DNA from: Dactylorhiza incarnata
Taxonomy: Eukaryota > Streptophyta > Magnoliopsida > Asparagales > Orchidaceae
Assembly: GCA_033032865.1 (NCBI GenBank)
Contig: JAWHQI010000611.1
Coordinates: forward strand, 418,327 to 482,326
Length of the DNA stretch: 64,000 bases
Reading direction: 5' to 3'
The notes beneath the pieces were generated by a model that ran no database searches, was not told the origin of the DNA, and was given only the letters and a program-made list of their open reading frames with translations. Positions 32,948-46,445 of this stretch are shown piece after piece. Every line of letters starts with the position of its first letter. Position 1 is the first letter of the stretch. The translations under genes and the position numbers were made by a program.

Positions 32948-33722
32948 TGTTGAGTCCGAGATCGCACCTCCGAGGGAAACCGGAGGCTGCGGGTTGCCGG
33001 TTACTTTTTGTGTAGAAGAATGAGACCGCTAGCAGCGGTCAAGGCCAGACTTCGCCCGCTGCGGCAAATTCCACTCCTGCGACGGGCTTTCCTTTGATTA
33101 GAAAGAAGTGGTTACAGCGGGCTGCAAGTGCGGGAAAAGAGAAGCCGGCCGGTCAGACAGTCCGCAAGACGAGAAACTCGAGTCCGCAGCTTAAACAAGC
33201 GAGCTCCTAGGTTCGAGTGTGCGTGTCTTGGGAACAGTGCCGCCCCCTATTTATAGGCTTGGGGGCCTGCCCGAACGGGCAGGGATAAAATAACCGCCTG
33301 CCCAGGTACAGGAGAAACGGACAGGCGTTGACGGGATACACAAAGAAGGAAAGAAAGAAGCCGCGCTGCTTGGCGGCTTGCCCCTCCGAATTGTCTGACC
33401 AGAGGCTAAAGATGATGCGGCCAAGGCGACGATGCTACCCGCTCGATCTTTGTCTTGAGACCGCGGCTTGTTCTTTGACTTTGGACCTTGGCTTATCCTC
33501 ATGGCATAAACCGCGCGGCCTCCGACTTGAGACCGCGACTTGCCCTGCTGGACTTCGGCCTGGACTATCTTTAGTACTTGGCGGCGGTCTGAGTTATGCC
33601 AGACCGCCCGACCTGTGTTAGCTGGTATCGATGGATCTCGTTTAATCTGAGCCGGGCGACTTAGATCCGCAAACCGCTCGGTCTGCGAGTAATTCTCTTG
33701 GAAGCGGTTTCCCGGGTAAACA
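32948..33722 (-). repeat. LTR3: 5' LTR of truncated element C
   Basis: 775 bp, TGTTTACCCGGGAAACC to GGACTCAACA on the minus strand. It shares the TATA/R/U5 half with LTR1 (TATA near 33253, U5 stem-loop 33054-33087), while U3 is different. It abuts satellite at 33723, so C inserted in the satellite before A arrived. Confidence 0.87.
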
Positions 33723-36700
33723 AACCGGATAAAAAGTTACGGATGTTTGAAGTTTAGGTCTCCTTTCGAGCTAAATACCTTATTACCAACCCACTGTATA
33801 TTGACCACTAAACAAATTGGAATTGGTAAAACTTGTTCTCCGTTGGATGTAGGGCTCCGAGCTCATTCCAAAAAGGTGTTGTGCGCAAAAATCGGACAAC
33901 CAGATCAAAAGTTATGGCTGTTACAGTTTTTGTGTCAAGAGGAGCCAAATCCCTCATTACCATTACAACCCGCTATTTATTGACCACTAAAATGATGTGT
34001 AATGGTTTAAAATTATGCTACATTGGATATATGCCTCCGCGCATATTCCGAAAAGGTGTTGTGGGCAAGAATCAAACATACAAATCAAAAGTTATGGTTG
34101 TTAGAAGTTTAGGTGTCATTTAAAGCTTAATTTCGCATTACCGCTACAACCCGATATATATCGACAACTAAATAAATTGAAATGGGAAAACTTGTGCTCC
34201 AATGAATGTAGTGCTCCGAGCTCATTCCAAAAAGGTATTGTGGGGTAAAATCAGACAATTGCATCCAATGTTCTTGCTGTTTAAATTTTGAGTGTCATTT
34301 GGAGCTAAATCTCTCATTTACACTACAACCCGCATTAAAAATTCTGGCATTTGGATGTTTATGTGTCATTTGGAGCTATATCTCATATTACAACTACAAC
34401 TCACTGTATATCGACCTCTAAACGAGCTGGAAAGGGTTTAAATTGTTCTCCATTGGATTTAGTGCTCCGATCTCATTTCGAAAAGGTATTGTATGCGAAA
34501 ATCGGAAAACCAGAAAGGTGCTGTCTTATTCTCGAATGCGTAAATCTTATTCTCTGTTGGATGGAGAATACGAGCCCTTTCCAAAAAAGTGTTGTGCGCA
34601 AAAATCGAAAAACCAGATCAAAAGTTATGGCTGCTTGAAATTTAGGTGTAATTTGGAGCTAAATCCCGCATTACCACTGGAACCCACTGTATATCGAACA
34701 ATAAATGAACTTGAATGGTTATATCCTACTCTCTATTGGATGTAAGGCTCTGAGCTCATTCTAAGATGGTACTGTGGGCAAAAATTGGGCAACAGGATCA
34801 AGAGTTCTGTCTGTTTGAAGTTTGTGTCATTTGGAGCTAAATTCCACATTACCACTGCAACCCACTGTAGATAAACCACTAAACGAACTGGAATGGGTAA
34901 AACTTATTGTCCATTGGATGCAGAGCTCCGATCTCATTCCTAAAAGGTGTTCTAGGCAAAAATCAGACAACCAGATCAAAGTTATGGAAGTTTGAAGTTT
35001 AGGTGTCAATTGGGGCAAAATCCCCCATTTCTACAGCAATCCACTATCCCTCGACCACTAAATAAACTCGATCGATTAAATCCTATTTACATAGGATGTA
35101 TGTCTCTGACCTCATTCTGAAAAGGTGTTTTGGGCAAAATCCGGACAATCGGATCAAAAGTTATAGCTGTTTGAAGCTTAGGTGTCAGTTGGAGCTAAAT
35201 CCCACATTACCACTGCATCTCAATGTAAATCGACCACTTAATCAACTAGATTGGGTAAAACTTGCTCTCCATTGAATGTAGGGCTCAAAGCTCATTTTTA
35301 AGAGGTTTTGTGGGCTTAATCAGGCAACCTGGTCAAAAGTTATGACTGTTTCAAGTTTAGGTGTCATTTGGAGCTAAATTTTGCATTACCAGTGCAACCC
35401 ACTATATATCGACAACTAAATGAACTACAATGGGTAGAACTTGTGCTTCAATGAATGTAGGGCTCCGAGCTCATTCCTAAAAGGTGTTGTGGGGGTAAAA
35501 TCAGACAACCGGATCAAAAGTTATTGCTGTATAAAGTTTGAGTGTGATTTGGAGCTAAATCTCTTACTTTCACTACAAACCGCATCTAAAATTCTTTCAT
35601 TTTGGAATTTTATGTGTCATTTGGAGCTAAATCTCGCATTCAGTACAACCCACTATATATCGACCTCTAAATGAGCTTGAATGGGTTAAAATTATTCTCC
35701 ATTGGATTTAGGGCTCCGATCTTATTTTGAAAAGGTATTGTGGGCGAAAATCGGACAACCGGATAAAAAGTTACGGATGTTTGAAGTTTAGGTCTCCTTT
35801 CGAGCTAAATACCTTATTACCAACCTGCTGTATATTGACCACTAAACAAACTGGAATTGGTAAAACTTGTTCTCCGTTGGATGTAGGGCTCCGAGCTCAT
35901 TCCAAAAAGGTGTTGTGAGCAAAAATCGGACAACCAGATCAAAAGTTATGGCTGTTACAATTTTTGTATCAAGAGGAGCAAAATCCCTCATTACCATTGC
36001 AACCTGCTATTTATTGACCACGAAAATGCTGTGTAATGGTTTAAAATTATGCTACATTGGATATATGCCTCCGCGCATATTCCGAAAAGGTGTTGTGGGC
36101 AAGAATCAAACATACAAATCAAAAGTTATGGCTGTTAGAAGTTTAGGTGTCATTTAAAGCTAAATTTTGCATTACCGCTCCAACCCGATATATATCAACA
36201 ACAAAATGAATTGAAATGGGAAAACTTGTGCTCCAATGAATGTAGTGCTCCGAGCTCATTCTGAAAAGGTGTTGTGGGGGTAAAATCAGACAATTGCATC
36301 AAAAGTTGTTGCTGTTTAAAGTTTGAGTGTCATTTGGAGCTAAATCTCTCATTTACTGTAACCCGCATTAAAAATTCTGGCATTTGGAAGTTTATGTGTC
36401 ATTTGGAGCTAAATCTCATATTACCACTACAACTCACTGTATATCGACCTCTAAACGAGCTGGAAAGGGTTTAAATTGTTCTCCATTGGATTTAGTGCTT
36501 CGATCTCATTTCGAAAAGGTATTGTATGCGAAAATCGGAAAACCGGAAAGGTGTTGTCTAATTCTCGAATGGGTAAATCTTATTCTCTGTTGGATGGAGA
36601 ATACGAGCCCTTTCCAAAAAAGTGTTGTGCGCAAAAATCGAACAACCGGATCAAAAGTTATGGCTGCTTGAAATTTAGGTGTAATTTGGAGCTAAATCCC

Positions 36701-39700
36701 GCATTACCACTGGAACCCACTGTATATCGAACAATAAATGAACTTGAATGGTTATATCCTACTCTCTATTGGATGTAGGGTTCTGAGCTCATTCTAAAAT
36801 GGTACCGTGGGCAAAAATTGGGCAACAGGATCAAGAGTTCTGTCTGTTTGAAGTTTATGTGTCATTTGGAGCTAAATTCCACATTACCACTGCAACCCAC
36901 TGTAGATAAACCACTAAACGAACTGGAATGGGTAAAATTTGTTGTCCAATGGATGCAGGGCTCCGATCTCATTCCTAAAAGGTGTTCTAGGCAAAAGTCA
37001 GACAACCGGATCAAAGTTATGAAAGTTTGAAGTTTAGGTGTCAATTGGGGCAAAATCCCTCATTTCTACAGCAATCCACTATCCCTCGACCACTAAATAA
37101 ACTCGATCGAGTAAATCCTATTCTACATAGGATGTTTGTCTCTGAACTCATTACGAAAAGGTGGTTTGTGCAAAATACAGACAATCGGATTAAAAGTTAT
37201 CGCTGTTTGAAGCTTAGGTGTCAGTTGGAGCTAAATCCCACATTACCACTGCAACTCAATGTAAATCAACCACTTAATGAACTAGATTGGGTAAAACTTG
37301 CTCTCCATTGAATGTAGGGCTCAAAGCTCATTTTTAAGAGGTTTTGTGGGCAAAAATCAGACAACCTGGTCAAAAGTTATGACTGTTTCAAGTATAGGTG
37401 TCATTTGGAGCTAAATTTTGCATTACCAGTACAACCCACTATATATCGACAACTAAATGAACTGTAATGGGTAGAACTTGTGCTTCAATGAATGTAGGGC
37501 TCCGAGCCCATTCCTAAAAGGTGTTGGTGGGGGTAAAATAAGATAACCAGATCAAAAGTTAGTGCTGTATAAAGTTTGAGTTTGATTTGGAGCTAAATCT
37601 CTTACTTTCACTACAAACCGCATCTAAAATTCTTTTATTTCGGAATTTTATGTGTCATTTGGAGCTAAATCTCGCATTCAGTACAACCCACTATATATCG
37701 ACCTCTAAATGAGCTTGAATGGGTAAAATATATTCTCCATTGGATTTAGGGCTCCGATCTTATTTTGAAAAGGTATTGTGGGCGAAAATCGGACAACCGG
37801 ATAAAAAGTTACGGATGTTTGAAGTTTAGGTCTCCTTTCGAGCTAAATACCTTATTACCAACCCACTGTATATTGACCACTAAACAAACTGGAATTGGTA
37901 AAACTTGTTCTCCGTTGGATGTAGGGCTCAGAGCTCATTCCAAAAAGGTGTTGTGCGCAAAAATCGGACAACCAGATCAAAAGTTATGGTTGTTACAGTT
38001 TTTATGTCAAGAGGAGCAAAATCCCTCATTACCATTGCAACCCGCTATTTATTGACCAATAAAAGGATGTGTAATGGTTTAAAATTATGCTACATTGGAT
38101 ATATGCCTCCGCGCATATTCCGAAAAGATGTTGTGGCAAGAATCAAACATACAAATCAAAAGTTATGGCTGTTAGAAGTTTAGGTGTCATTTAAAGCTAA
38201 ATTTTGCATTACCGCTACAACCCGATATATATCGACAACTAAATGAATTGAAATGGGAAAACTTGTGCTCCAATGAATGTAGTGCTCCAAGCTCATTCCG
38301 GAAAGGTGTTGTGGGGTAAAATCAGAGAATTGCATCAAAAGTTGTTGCTATTTAAAGTTTGAGTGTCATTTGGAGCTAAATCTCTCAATTACACTACAAC
38401 CTGCATTAAAAATTCTGGCATTTGGAAGTGTATGTGTCATTTGGATCTAAATCTCATATTACTACTACAACTCACTGTATATCGACCTCTAAACCAGCTG
38501 GAAAGGGTTTAAATTATTCTCCAATGGATTTAGTGCTCCAATCTCATTTCGAAAAGGTATTGTATGCGAAAATCAGAAAATCGGAAAGGTGTTATCTTAT
38601 TCTCGATTGAGTAAATCTTATTCTCTGTTGGATGGAGAATACGAGCCCTTTCCAAAAAAGTGTTGTGCGCAAAAATCGAACAACCGGATTAAAAGTTATG
38701 GCTGCTTGAAATTTAGGTGTAATTTGGAGCTAAATCCCGCATTACCACTGGAACCCACTGTATATCGAATAATAAACGAACTTGAATGGTTATATTCTAC
38801 TCCCTATTGGATGTAGGGCTCTGAGCTCGTTCTAAAATGGTACTGTGGGCAAATATTGGGCAACTGGATCAAGAGTTCTGTCTGTTTGAAGTTTATGTGT
38901 CATTTGGAGCTAAATTCCACATTACCACTGCAACCCACTGTAGATAAACCACTAAACGAACTGAAATGGGTAAAACTTGTTGTCCAATGGATGCAGGGCT
39001 CCGATCTCATTCCCAAAAGGTGTTCTAGGCAAAAATCAGACAACCGGATCAAAGTTATGGAGGTTTGAAGTTTATGTGTCAATTGGGGCAAAATCTCTTA
39101 TTTCCACAGCAATCCACTATCCCTCGACCACTACATAAACTCGATCGAGTAAATCCTATTCTACATAGGATGTATGTCTCTGAGCTCATTCCGAACAGGT
39201 GGTTTGGGCAAAATCCGGACAATCGGATCAAAAGTTATAGCTGTTTGAAGCTTAGGTGTCAATTGGAGCTAAACCCCACATTACCACTGCAACTCAATGT
39301 AAATCGACCACTTAATGAACTAGATTGGGTAAAACTTGCTCTCCATTGAATGTAGGGCTCAAAGCTCATTTTTAAGAGGTTTTGTGGGCGAAAATCAGAC
39401 AACCTGGTCAAAAGTTATGACTGTTTCAAGTTTAGGTGTCATTTGGAGCTAAATATTGCATTACCAGTGCAACCCACTATATATCGACAACTAAATAAAC
39501 TGCAATGGGTAGAACTTGTGCTTCAATGAATGTAGGGCTCCGAGCTCATTCCTAAAAGGTGTTGTGGGGGTAAAATCAGAGAACAAGATCAAAAGTTATT
39601 GCTGTATAAAGTTTGATTGTGATTTGGAGCTAAATCTCTCACTTTCACTACAAACCACATCTAAAATTCTTTCATTTTGGAATTTTATGTGTCATTTGGA

Positions 39701-42306
39701 GCTAAATCTCGCATTCAGTACAACCCACTATATATCGACCTCTAAATGAGCTTGAATGGCTTAAAATTATTTTCCATTGGATTTAGGGCTCCGATCTCAT
39801 TTTGAAAAGGTATTGTGGGCGAAAATCGGACAACCGGATAAAAAGTTACGGATGTTTGAAGTTTAGGTCTCCTTTCGAGCTAAATAGCTTATTACCAACC
39901 CGCTGTATATTGACCACTAAACAGACTGGAATTGGAAAAACTTGTTCTCCGTTGGATGTAGAGCTCCGAGCTCATTCCAAAAAGGTGTTGTGCGCAAAAA
40001 TCAGACAACCAGATCAAAAGTTATGGCTGTTACAGTTTTGTGTCAAGAGCAGCAAAATCCCTCATTTCCATTGCAACCCGCTATTTATTGACCACTAAAA
40101 TGATGTGTAATGGTTTAAAATTATGCTACATTGGATATATTCCTCCGCGCATATTCCGAAAAGGTGTTGTGGGCAAGAATCAAACATACAAATCAAAATT
40201 TATGGCTGTTAGAAGTTTAGGTGTCATTTAAGCTAAATTTTGCATTGCCGCTGCAACCCGATATATATCGACAACTAAATAAATTGAAATGGGAAAACTT
40301 GTGCTCCAATGAATGTAGTGCTCCGAGCTCATTCCGGAAAGGTGTTGTGGGATAAAATCAGACAATTGCATAAAAAGTTGTTGATGTTTAGAGTTTGAGT
40401 GTCATTTGGAGCTAAATTTGTCATTGACACTACAACCCGCATTATAAATTCTGGCATTTAGAAGTGTATGTGTCATTTGAAGCTAAATCTCATATTACTA
40501 CTATAACTCACTGTATATCGACCTCTAAACGAGCTGGAAAGGGTTTAAATTGTTCTCCATTGGATTTAGTGCTCCGATCTCATTTCGAAAAGGTATTGTA
40601 TGCGAAAATCGGAAAACCGGAAAGGTGTTATCTTATTCTCGAATGGGTAAATATTATTCTCTATTGGATGGAGAATACAAGCCCTTTCCAAAAAAATGTT
40701 GTGCGCAAAAATCGAACAACCGGATCAAAAGTTATGGTTGCTTGAAATGTAGGTGTAATTTGGAGCTAAATCCCGCATTACAACTAGAACCCACTGTATA
40801 TCGAACAATAAACGAACTTGAATGGTCATATCCTACTCTCTATTGGATGTAGGGCTCTGAGCTCATTCTAAAATGGTACTGTGGGCAAAAATTGGGCAAC
40901 TGGATCAAGAGTTCTGTTTTTTTAAGTTTATGTGTCATTTGGAGCTAAATTCCACATTACCACTGCAACCCACTGTAGATAAACCACTAAACGAACTGGA
41001 ATGTGTAAAACTTGTTGTCCAATTGATGCAGGGCTCCGATCTCATTCCTAAAAGGTGTTCTAGGCAAAAATCGGATAACCAGATCAAAGTTATGGAAGTT
41101 TGAAGTTTAGGTGTCAATTGGGGCAAAATCCCTTATTTCCACAGTAATCCACTATCCCTCGACCACTAAATAAACTCGATCGAGTAAATCCTATTTTACG
41201 TAGGATGTATGTCTCTGAGCTCATTCCGAAAAGGTGGTTTGGGCAAAATCCGGACAATCAGATCAAACGTTATAGCTGTTTGAAGCTTAGGTGTCAGTTG
41301 GAGCTAAATCCCACATTACCACTGCAACTCAATGTAAATCGACCACTTAATGAACTAGATTAGGTAAAACTTGCTCTCCATTGAATGTAGGGATCAAAGC
41401 TCATTTTTAAGAGGTTTTGTGGGCAAAAATCAGACAACCTGGTCAAAAGTTATGACTGTTTCAAGTTTAGGTGTCATTTGGAGCTAAATTTTGCATTACC
41501 AGTGCAACCCACTATATATCGACAACTAAATGAACTGCAATGTGTAGAACTTGTGCTACAATGAATGTAGGGCTCCGAGCTCATTCCTAAAAGGTGTTGT
41601 GGGGGTAAAATCAGACAACCGGATCAAAAGTTATTGATGTTTAAAGTTTGAGTGTGATTTGGAGCTAAATCTCTCACTATCACTACAAACCGCATCTAAA
41701 ATTCTTTCATTTTGGAATTTTATGTGTCATTTGGAGCTAAATCTCGCATTCAGTACAACCCACTATATATCGACCTCTAAATGAGCTTGAATGGGTTAAA
41801 ATTATTCTCAATTGGATTTAGGGCTCCGATCTTATTTTGAAAAGGTATTGTGGGCGAAAATCGGACAACCGGATAAAAAGTTACGGATGTTTGAAGTTTA
41901 GGTCTCTTTTCGAGCTAAATACCTTATTACAAACCCGCTGTATATTGACCACCAAACAAACTAGAATTGGTAAAACTTGTTCTCCGTTGGATGTAGGGCT
42001 CCGAGCTCATTTCAAAAAGGTGTTGTGCGCAAAAATCGGACAACCAGATCAAAAGTTATGGCTGTTACAGTTTTTGTGTCAAGAGGAGCAAAATCTCTCA
42101 TTACCATTGCAACCCGCTATTTATTGACCACTAAAATGATGTGTAATGGTTTAAAATTATGCTACATTGGATATATGCCTCCGCGCATATTCTGAAAAGG
42201 TGTTGTGGGCAAAAATCAAACATACAAATCAAAAGTTATGGCTGTTAGAAGTTTAGGTGTCATTTAAAGCCAAATTTCGCATTACCGTTGCATCCCGATA
42301 TATATC
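33723..42306. repeat. ~180-bp satellite with regular ~2.036-kb higher-order repeat
   Basis: Same satellite as 1-7592. The landmark AAAAAGTTACGGATGTTTGA recurs at 33731, 35765, 37803, 39840 and 41875, giving spacings of 2034, 2038, 2037 and 2035 bp. Each higher-order unit holds about 11-12 monomers, two of them truncated, in a fixed order. Copies look about 95% or more identical to each other by eye, while monomers within a unit are much more diverged. This pattern is typical of recently homogenised, often pericentromeric, satellite. No genes. Confidence 0.93.
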
Positions 42307-43677
42307 TATTGAATCCAAAAGTGTCCCCACGCCCTCGATGCTCAATCCCAGAGGAAAGAGAGGGGGTACTGGTCGAGCAGCTGGTTACTTGAGTCGCAAA
42401 TGAAGAGCCGAGAGGAAGAGAAGAAAAGAGGGTCGCTAGCTTGCGGCAAGGCCAGACTTCGCCCGTCGCGGCAAAAGCCACTCCTGCGATGGGTTTTCCT
42501 TTTATTTAATAATCTGTATTACAACTTGTCGCTTTTAGTACATGTAAATGAAATGAATACAAGAGAATGATAGATATTAGAAGTTAGTCGCCCGTGCTGT
42601 TTGCTGAGGCCGCCCGTCCTGTTGTTGAGACCGCCCGAACTACTCGCCCAGGCTGTTGCTGAGGCCGCCCGGCCTGACAGTTAGGAGGTCGTCAGACAAG
42701 TCGCTGAGGTCGTCCGGATAGGTCGCTGAGGTCGCCGCAGCTAGGTGCGGTCTGGCTGTTTCTAGCCGCCGGTTTTGCTCCCCAACTTGCCTCTCTTTTG
42801 TTCATGGTCGAGGGTCCTATTTATAGGCTCTGGGTCGATGTCGTCACCTCCGGTGAGCCGGTGACCAGATCTCTACCCGCGCGGTCTAAACGAAGGAGAC
42901 CGCCACCTTAGGCGGTCTGAAGGAGGAGGCCGCCCAGCTTGGACAGACTGAAGGAGGAGGCCGCCCGGCTTGGGCGGACTGAAGGAGGAGGCCGCCCGGC
43001 TTGGGCGGTTTGAAGAAGGAGGCCGCCCGGCTTGGGCGGTTTGAAGAAGGAGGCCGCCCGGCTTGGGCGGTTTGAAGAAGGAGGCCGCCCTGCTTGGACG
43101 GTCTGAAGAAGGAGGCCGCCCGGTTTGGGCGGTCTGAAGAAGGAGGCCACCCGGCTTGGGCGGTCTGAAGAAGGAGGCCGCCCGGCTTGGGCGGTCTGAA
43201 GAAGGAGGCCGCCTGGCTTGGGCAGTCTGAAGAAGGAGGCCGCCCGGGTTGGGCGGTCTGAAGAAGGAGGCCGCCCGGCTTGGGCGGTCTGAAGAAGGAG
43301 GCTGCCCGGCTTGGGCGGTCTGAAGAAGGAGGACGCCCGGGTTGGGCGGTCTGAAGAAGGAGGCCGCCCGGCTTGGGCGGCCTGAAGAAGGAGGCCGCCC
43401 GGCTTAGGCGGTCTGAAGATGGAGGCCCCGGCTTGGGCGGTCTGAAGAAGGAGGTTGCTCGGTCTGGGCGGTCTGATGAAGGAGGCCGCCCGGCTTGGGC
43501 GGTCTGAAGAAGGAGGCCGCCCGGTTTGGGCGGTTTTAAGTGGGAGGCCGCCCCTTCTTACCACTTTGGGTGTGAAAAAGGCCTTTGCGTGAGGTATGTT
43601 CCATCCCGGGCACGTAATCTGCAAAAATGTAGCAAAAGAGGCCTCCCAGGTGAGGATCGCCGATTTCTGGGTCAACA
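42307..43677 (-). repeat. LTR2 copy c, 3' LTR in minus orientation
   Basis: 1371 bp. Reads TGTTGACCCAGAAATCGG to GGATTCAATA on the minus strand; both termini carry substitutions. U5 stem-loop 42461-42494, TATA near 42820, 31-bp U3 minisatellite about 42890-43560. Its left flank is satellite. The purine tract GAAAAAGTGCGGGGATTA (minus) follows at 43678-43697, so the element it belongs to extends rightwards. Confidence 0.88.
42890..43560 (-). repeat. 31-bp U3 minisatellite of LTR2 c
   Basis: About 21 copies of a 31-bp unit with GCCGCCCGGCTTGGGCGGTC, the same design as in LTR2 a/b but with a CTT/GCTTG centre in place of AGCAG. Confidence 0.85.
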
Positions 43678-44231
43678 TAATCCCCGCACTTTTTCAAATT
43701 TCCAAGAAACTTCGAAAAAGTAGGTATTGACCCACAAAAATCGTGATCCGCTACTGGTAAACTGTCAAAAGAGTGGAAAAGACAGAGAGGGGACGAGTAC
43801 CTGATGCCTCTCCGCAAAGGAACTAGTGAATGCGTATTTTTCTCCTGTGAGGGAGGAGAGTTACAGCAAGTATAAAACATAATTCACAAGTAGCTGAAGG
43901 GAACTCGCGAACATCGGCTCATTTTGTCCTCTGAGGTAGACTAGTAATCATCTACTAGTCTCTGAGGAGAACTCGATAAGTAAAGAAAGAACGTTGCGCG
44001 AGTACCTGAACAGAACTCGCGAACACCTGCTAGTCTCTGCGAAGGAGAACTCAAAGTAGGTATAAAATATAACGCGAGTACCCGAAGAGAACTCGCGGAC
44101 ACCTGCAAATCTCTGCAAAAGAGAACTTAAATGCAGGTAAAAGAATCTATAACGCGAGTATCTGAAGAGACCTCGTGAACGCCTGCTAATCTCTACAAAA
44201 GAGAATTCAAAGCAGTTATAAAATATAACGC
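43678..44231 (-). repeat. 3' UTR and proximal part of the 76-bp array (LTR2 c element)
   Basis: Purine tract and UTR (43678-43860), then four to five diverged 76-bp units with CGCGAGTACC...GGTATAAAA, in the opposite orientation to the array at 20481. The array is interrupted at 44231 by element B and continues at 57909. It contains no gene. Confidence 0.82.
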
Positions 44232-45074
44232 TGTTTACCCGGAAAACCGCTTCTCGGGTTGGACCATTCTCGGACCGGGCGAACTGCTGGGTCAGGCCGC
44301 AGGGTTCCAGGATCAGTGGCTCTCAGCTCAAGGTAAACCAGGCCGGGTGGTCTGATGTCATTTTCGGACCGCCCCCAAGAGTGAAGGTCGTCAAGGGCCA
44401 AAGCAAGAAGGCTATTCGCGGTCTCAGGAAGGAGACCGCGCGGGTTGTGCCATAGAGATTCAAGGTTCAAACCCGGAGAACAAGCTGCAGTTTCAGATCA
44501 GAGACTATCTGGGTTACCTCATGAAGATCAGCCAAGCCGTGTCCAGAAGACAGACCGCAGTCTCAAGCCAGAGGCTGCTCGGTCTGAATCATTGACTTGT
44601 TCCCGGTATCTTCAGCCTCAGGTCAGACAGGTCGGTGAAGCAAGCCGCCAAGCCGCGCAGTTTCTTTCTTTTTTCTTCTTTGTGCATCCCATCACCGCCT
44701 GCCCATTTCTCCTGTACCCGGGCAGGTGGTTATTCTATCCCTGCCCATTCCGGCAGGCCTCCAAGCCTATAAATAGGGGGCGGCACTGTTCACAAGGCAC
44801 GCACACTCGAATCCAGGAGCTCGCTTGTTTGAGCTGCGGTCTCGAGTTTCCCGTCTTGCGGACTGTCAGACCGGCCGGCTTCTCTTTTCCTACGTTTATA
44901 ACCGCTGTAACCGCTTCATTTTAATCAAAGGAAAGCCCGTCGCAGGAGTGGCATTTGCCGCGGCGGGCGAAGTCCGGCCTCGACCACTGCTAGCGGTCCG
45001 AATTCTCTAACCGAATAGTAACTGATAATTCGCAACCCTCGATTTCCTTCGGAGGCGCACTTTTGAATCGAACA
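44232..45074 (+). repeat. 5' LTR of element B
   Basis: 843 bp, TGTTTACCCGGAAAACCGC to GAATCGAACA. TATAAATA at 44768-44775 places the transcript start near 44800. The U5 stem-loop is at 44935-44968 with a G-U pair. Confidence 0.93.
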
Positions 45075-45095
45075 GAAACACGCGACCTTCAGATC
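45075..45095 (+). other. Putative primer binding site, element B
   Basis: GAAACACGCGACCTTCAGAT plus C, identical to the site in element A and complementary to an internal part of tRNA-Phe. Confidence 0.55.
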
Positions 45096-45125
45096 GCGAA
45101 CTGTCAGCGAAATCTTTGGTTCAGA

Positions 45126-46445
45126 ATGTCAGACCGCCAGTTCTCTCCAAGAGACCGATCCGACCATAGCGATGACTCTTTGTGGGAAGCTCTGGAGCGA
45201 ACAAAGAGAGAAGCCGACCAGGCCCAGAAAGCAACTGATCAGCGTCTGGACGCGATCAGTCAGGCTCTAACTCTGTTAACCGAGCGGTTAGCCCCCCATC
45301 AGGCCGCGGCTAACCAGGCAGTAACTCATGTCCTACCTCCTCCACCTCCATACCCATTTCAGCAAGTCGCCCATTCCCGACCACCACAAGAAGGTTCTGC
45401 GGCTCGGCAGAATTTTTACTAAGAGGCCGCGCACTGTATGCCGGCTCGGGTCCTCGACTTCCAAGGGGCGGCTTCTCAGGCCGCTCACTTTTCCTATCCG
45501 CCTGAGGTCGCCGCCTACCAATCCTACCCGGCTGGAGCCCCTGCCCGCTCCTATCAGGCGGCCTGTCCGCAAATGACCGCAGCAGAGATCCCCTACCACC
45601 CTGCTTTCCCTCTGTACGAGGATACCGAGGAAAGTTCTCCCTTCACGGACAAAATCCGAGGAGAGCCGGCCCCAAATAACTTTCAAGAACCGCGCCTGTC
45701 AACATATAGTGGGGAGTCCGATCCGGCAATTCATCTCCAAGCATTTGAATCGGATGTTGCTCTGAGGACCATCACCGATGCAACTAAGTGTAAGCTCCTG
45801 GTAACGTCCTTTGATGGACAGGCCAGATAATGGTTTTATGGACTGCATCCTCGATCTATTAGATGTTTTGCGGAATTGCGTAGAGAATTCCTGCTTCGAT
45901 TCTCTACCTCTAAAAAAAGGAAGAACGGTCCGGCAGCCCTATTTGAGATACGGCAGCAAGAAAACGAAACGTGGGCCCGTTTCGTCGACCGTTTCCAAAG
46001 GGAGATAATGGAGGTGCAAAACGTCGATCCGGAATTGTACAGGGTCGCTTTGATGCATGGCCTTAGGGAGGGGCCGTTGAAATTTGAAGCCCAAATCAGG
46101 GAGCCAAAGACATATCAAGAGATGATTAGTCTGGCTAATAAGTTATCACGGGGGAAAAGACTAATCCTGGTTATGTTGCCAAGTTGCTCAGCGACAATGA
46201 TCAGTTTAGTTCCGCATCAACCCATCAGCAACGCTACAATCATTCATCTCGGCCTGATTTCGAACCTCGTGCTCAGAGGGGAAGAAATCTCAAGCCTAAG
46301 CAACCATTTCTTGGCCATCAACGGTTTCAGGATCAGAAACCGCCGTTGGCCATCGCACCCACCCAACCCATGGGGGTTCCGCAAATAATGCCCGTGTATC
46401 TGCCGCAGTACATCGCACAACCATCCCCAACTATCCCGTCCATCC
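45126..46445 (+). pseudogene. gag: gag of element B, interrupted
   Basis: Homologous to the gag at 30650-31969, from MSDRQFSPRD. Stops replace a Gln codon (45420-45422) and a Glu codon (45828-45830, in the AREWFY motif). A 1-bp deletion near 46145 shifts the frame in the LANKFIRREK segment. The gag domain (REFLLRFSTSKKRKNG) is otherwise well kept. No stop is present at the place where element A has its TGA. Confidence 0.9.

Noticed and set aside
33723..42306. Direct claim that the satellite is the functional centromere
   Set aside because: The ~180-bp period and higher-order structure are compatible, but sequence alone cannot show CENH3 occupancy.
42900..43678. 256-aa minus-strand frame next to the satellite
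   Set aside because: LTR2 c U3 minisatellite translation.
45063..45125. Upstream ATG for gag of element B (and 32044 for element A)
   Set aside because: It begins inside the LTR end and primer site; the ATG at 45126 (31969 in A) follows the leader and starts the conserved MSDRQF sequence.
45118..45130. TGGTTCAG as a conventional primer site
   Set aside because: It lies over 40 nt from the LTR and is not conserved in element C, whereas the tRNA-Phe-like segment directly follows every LTR.
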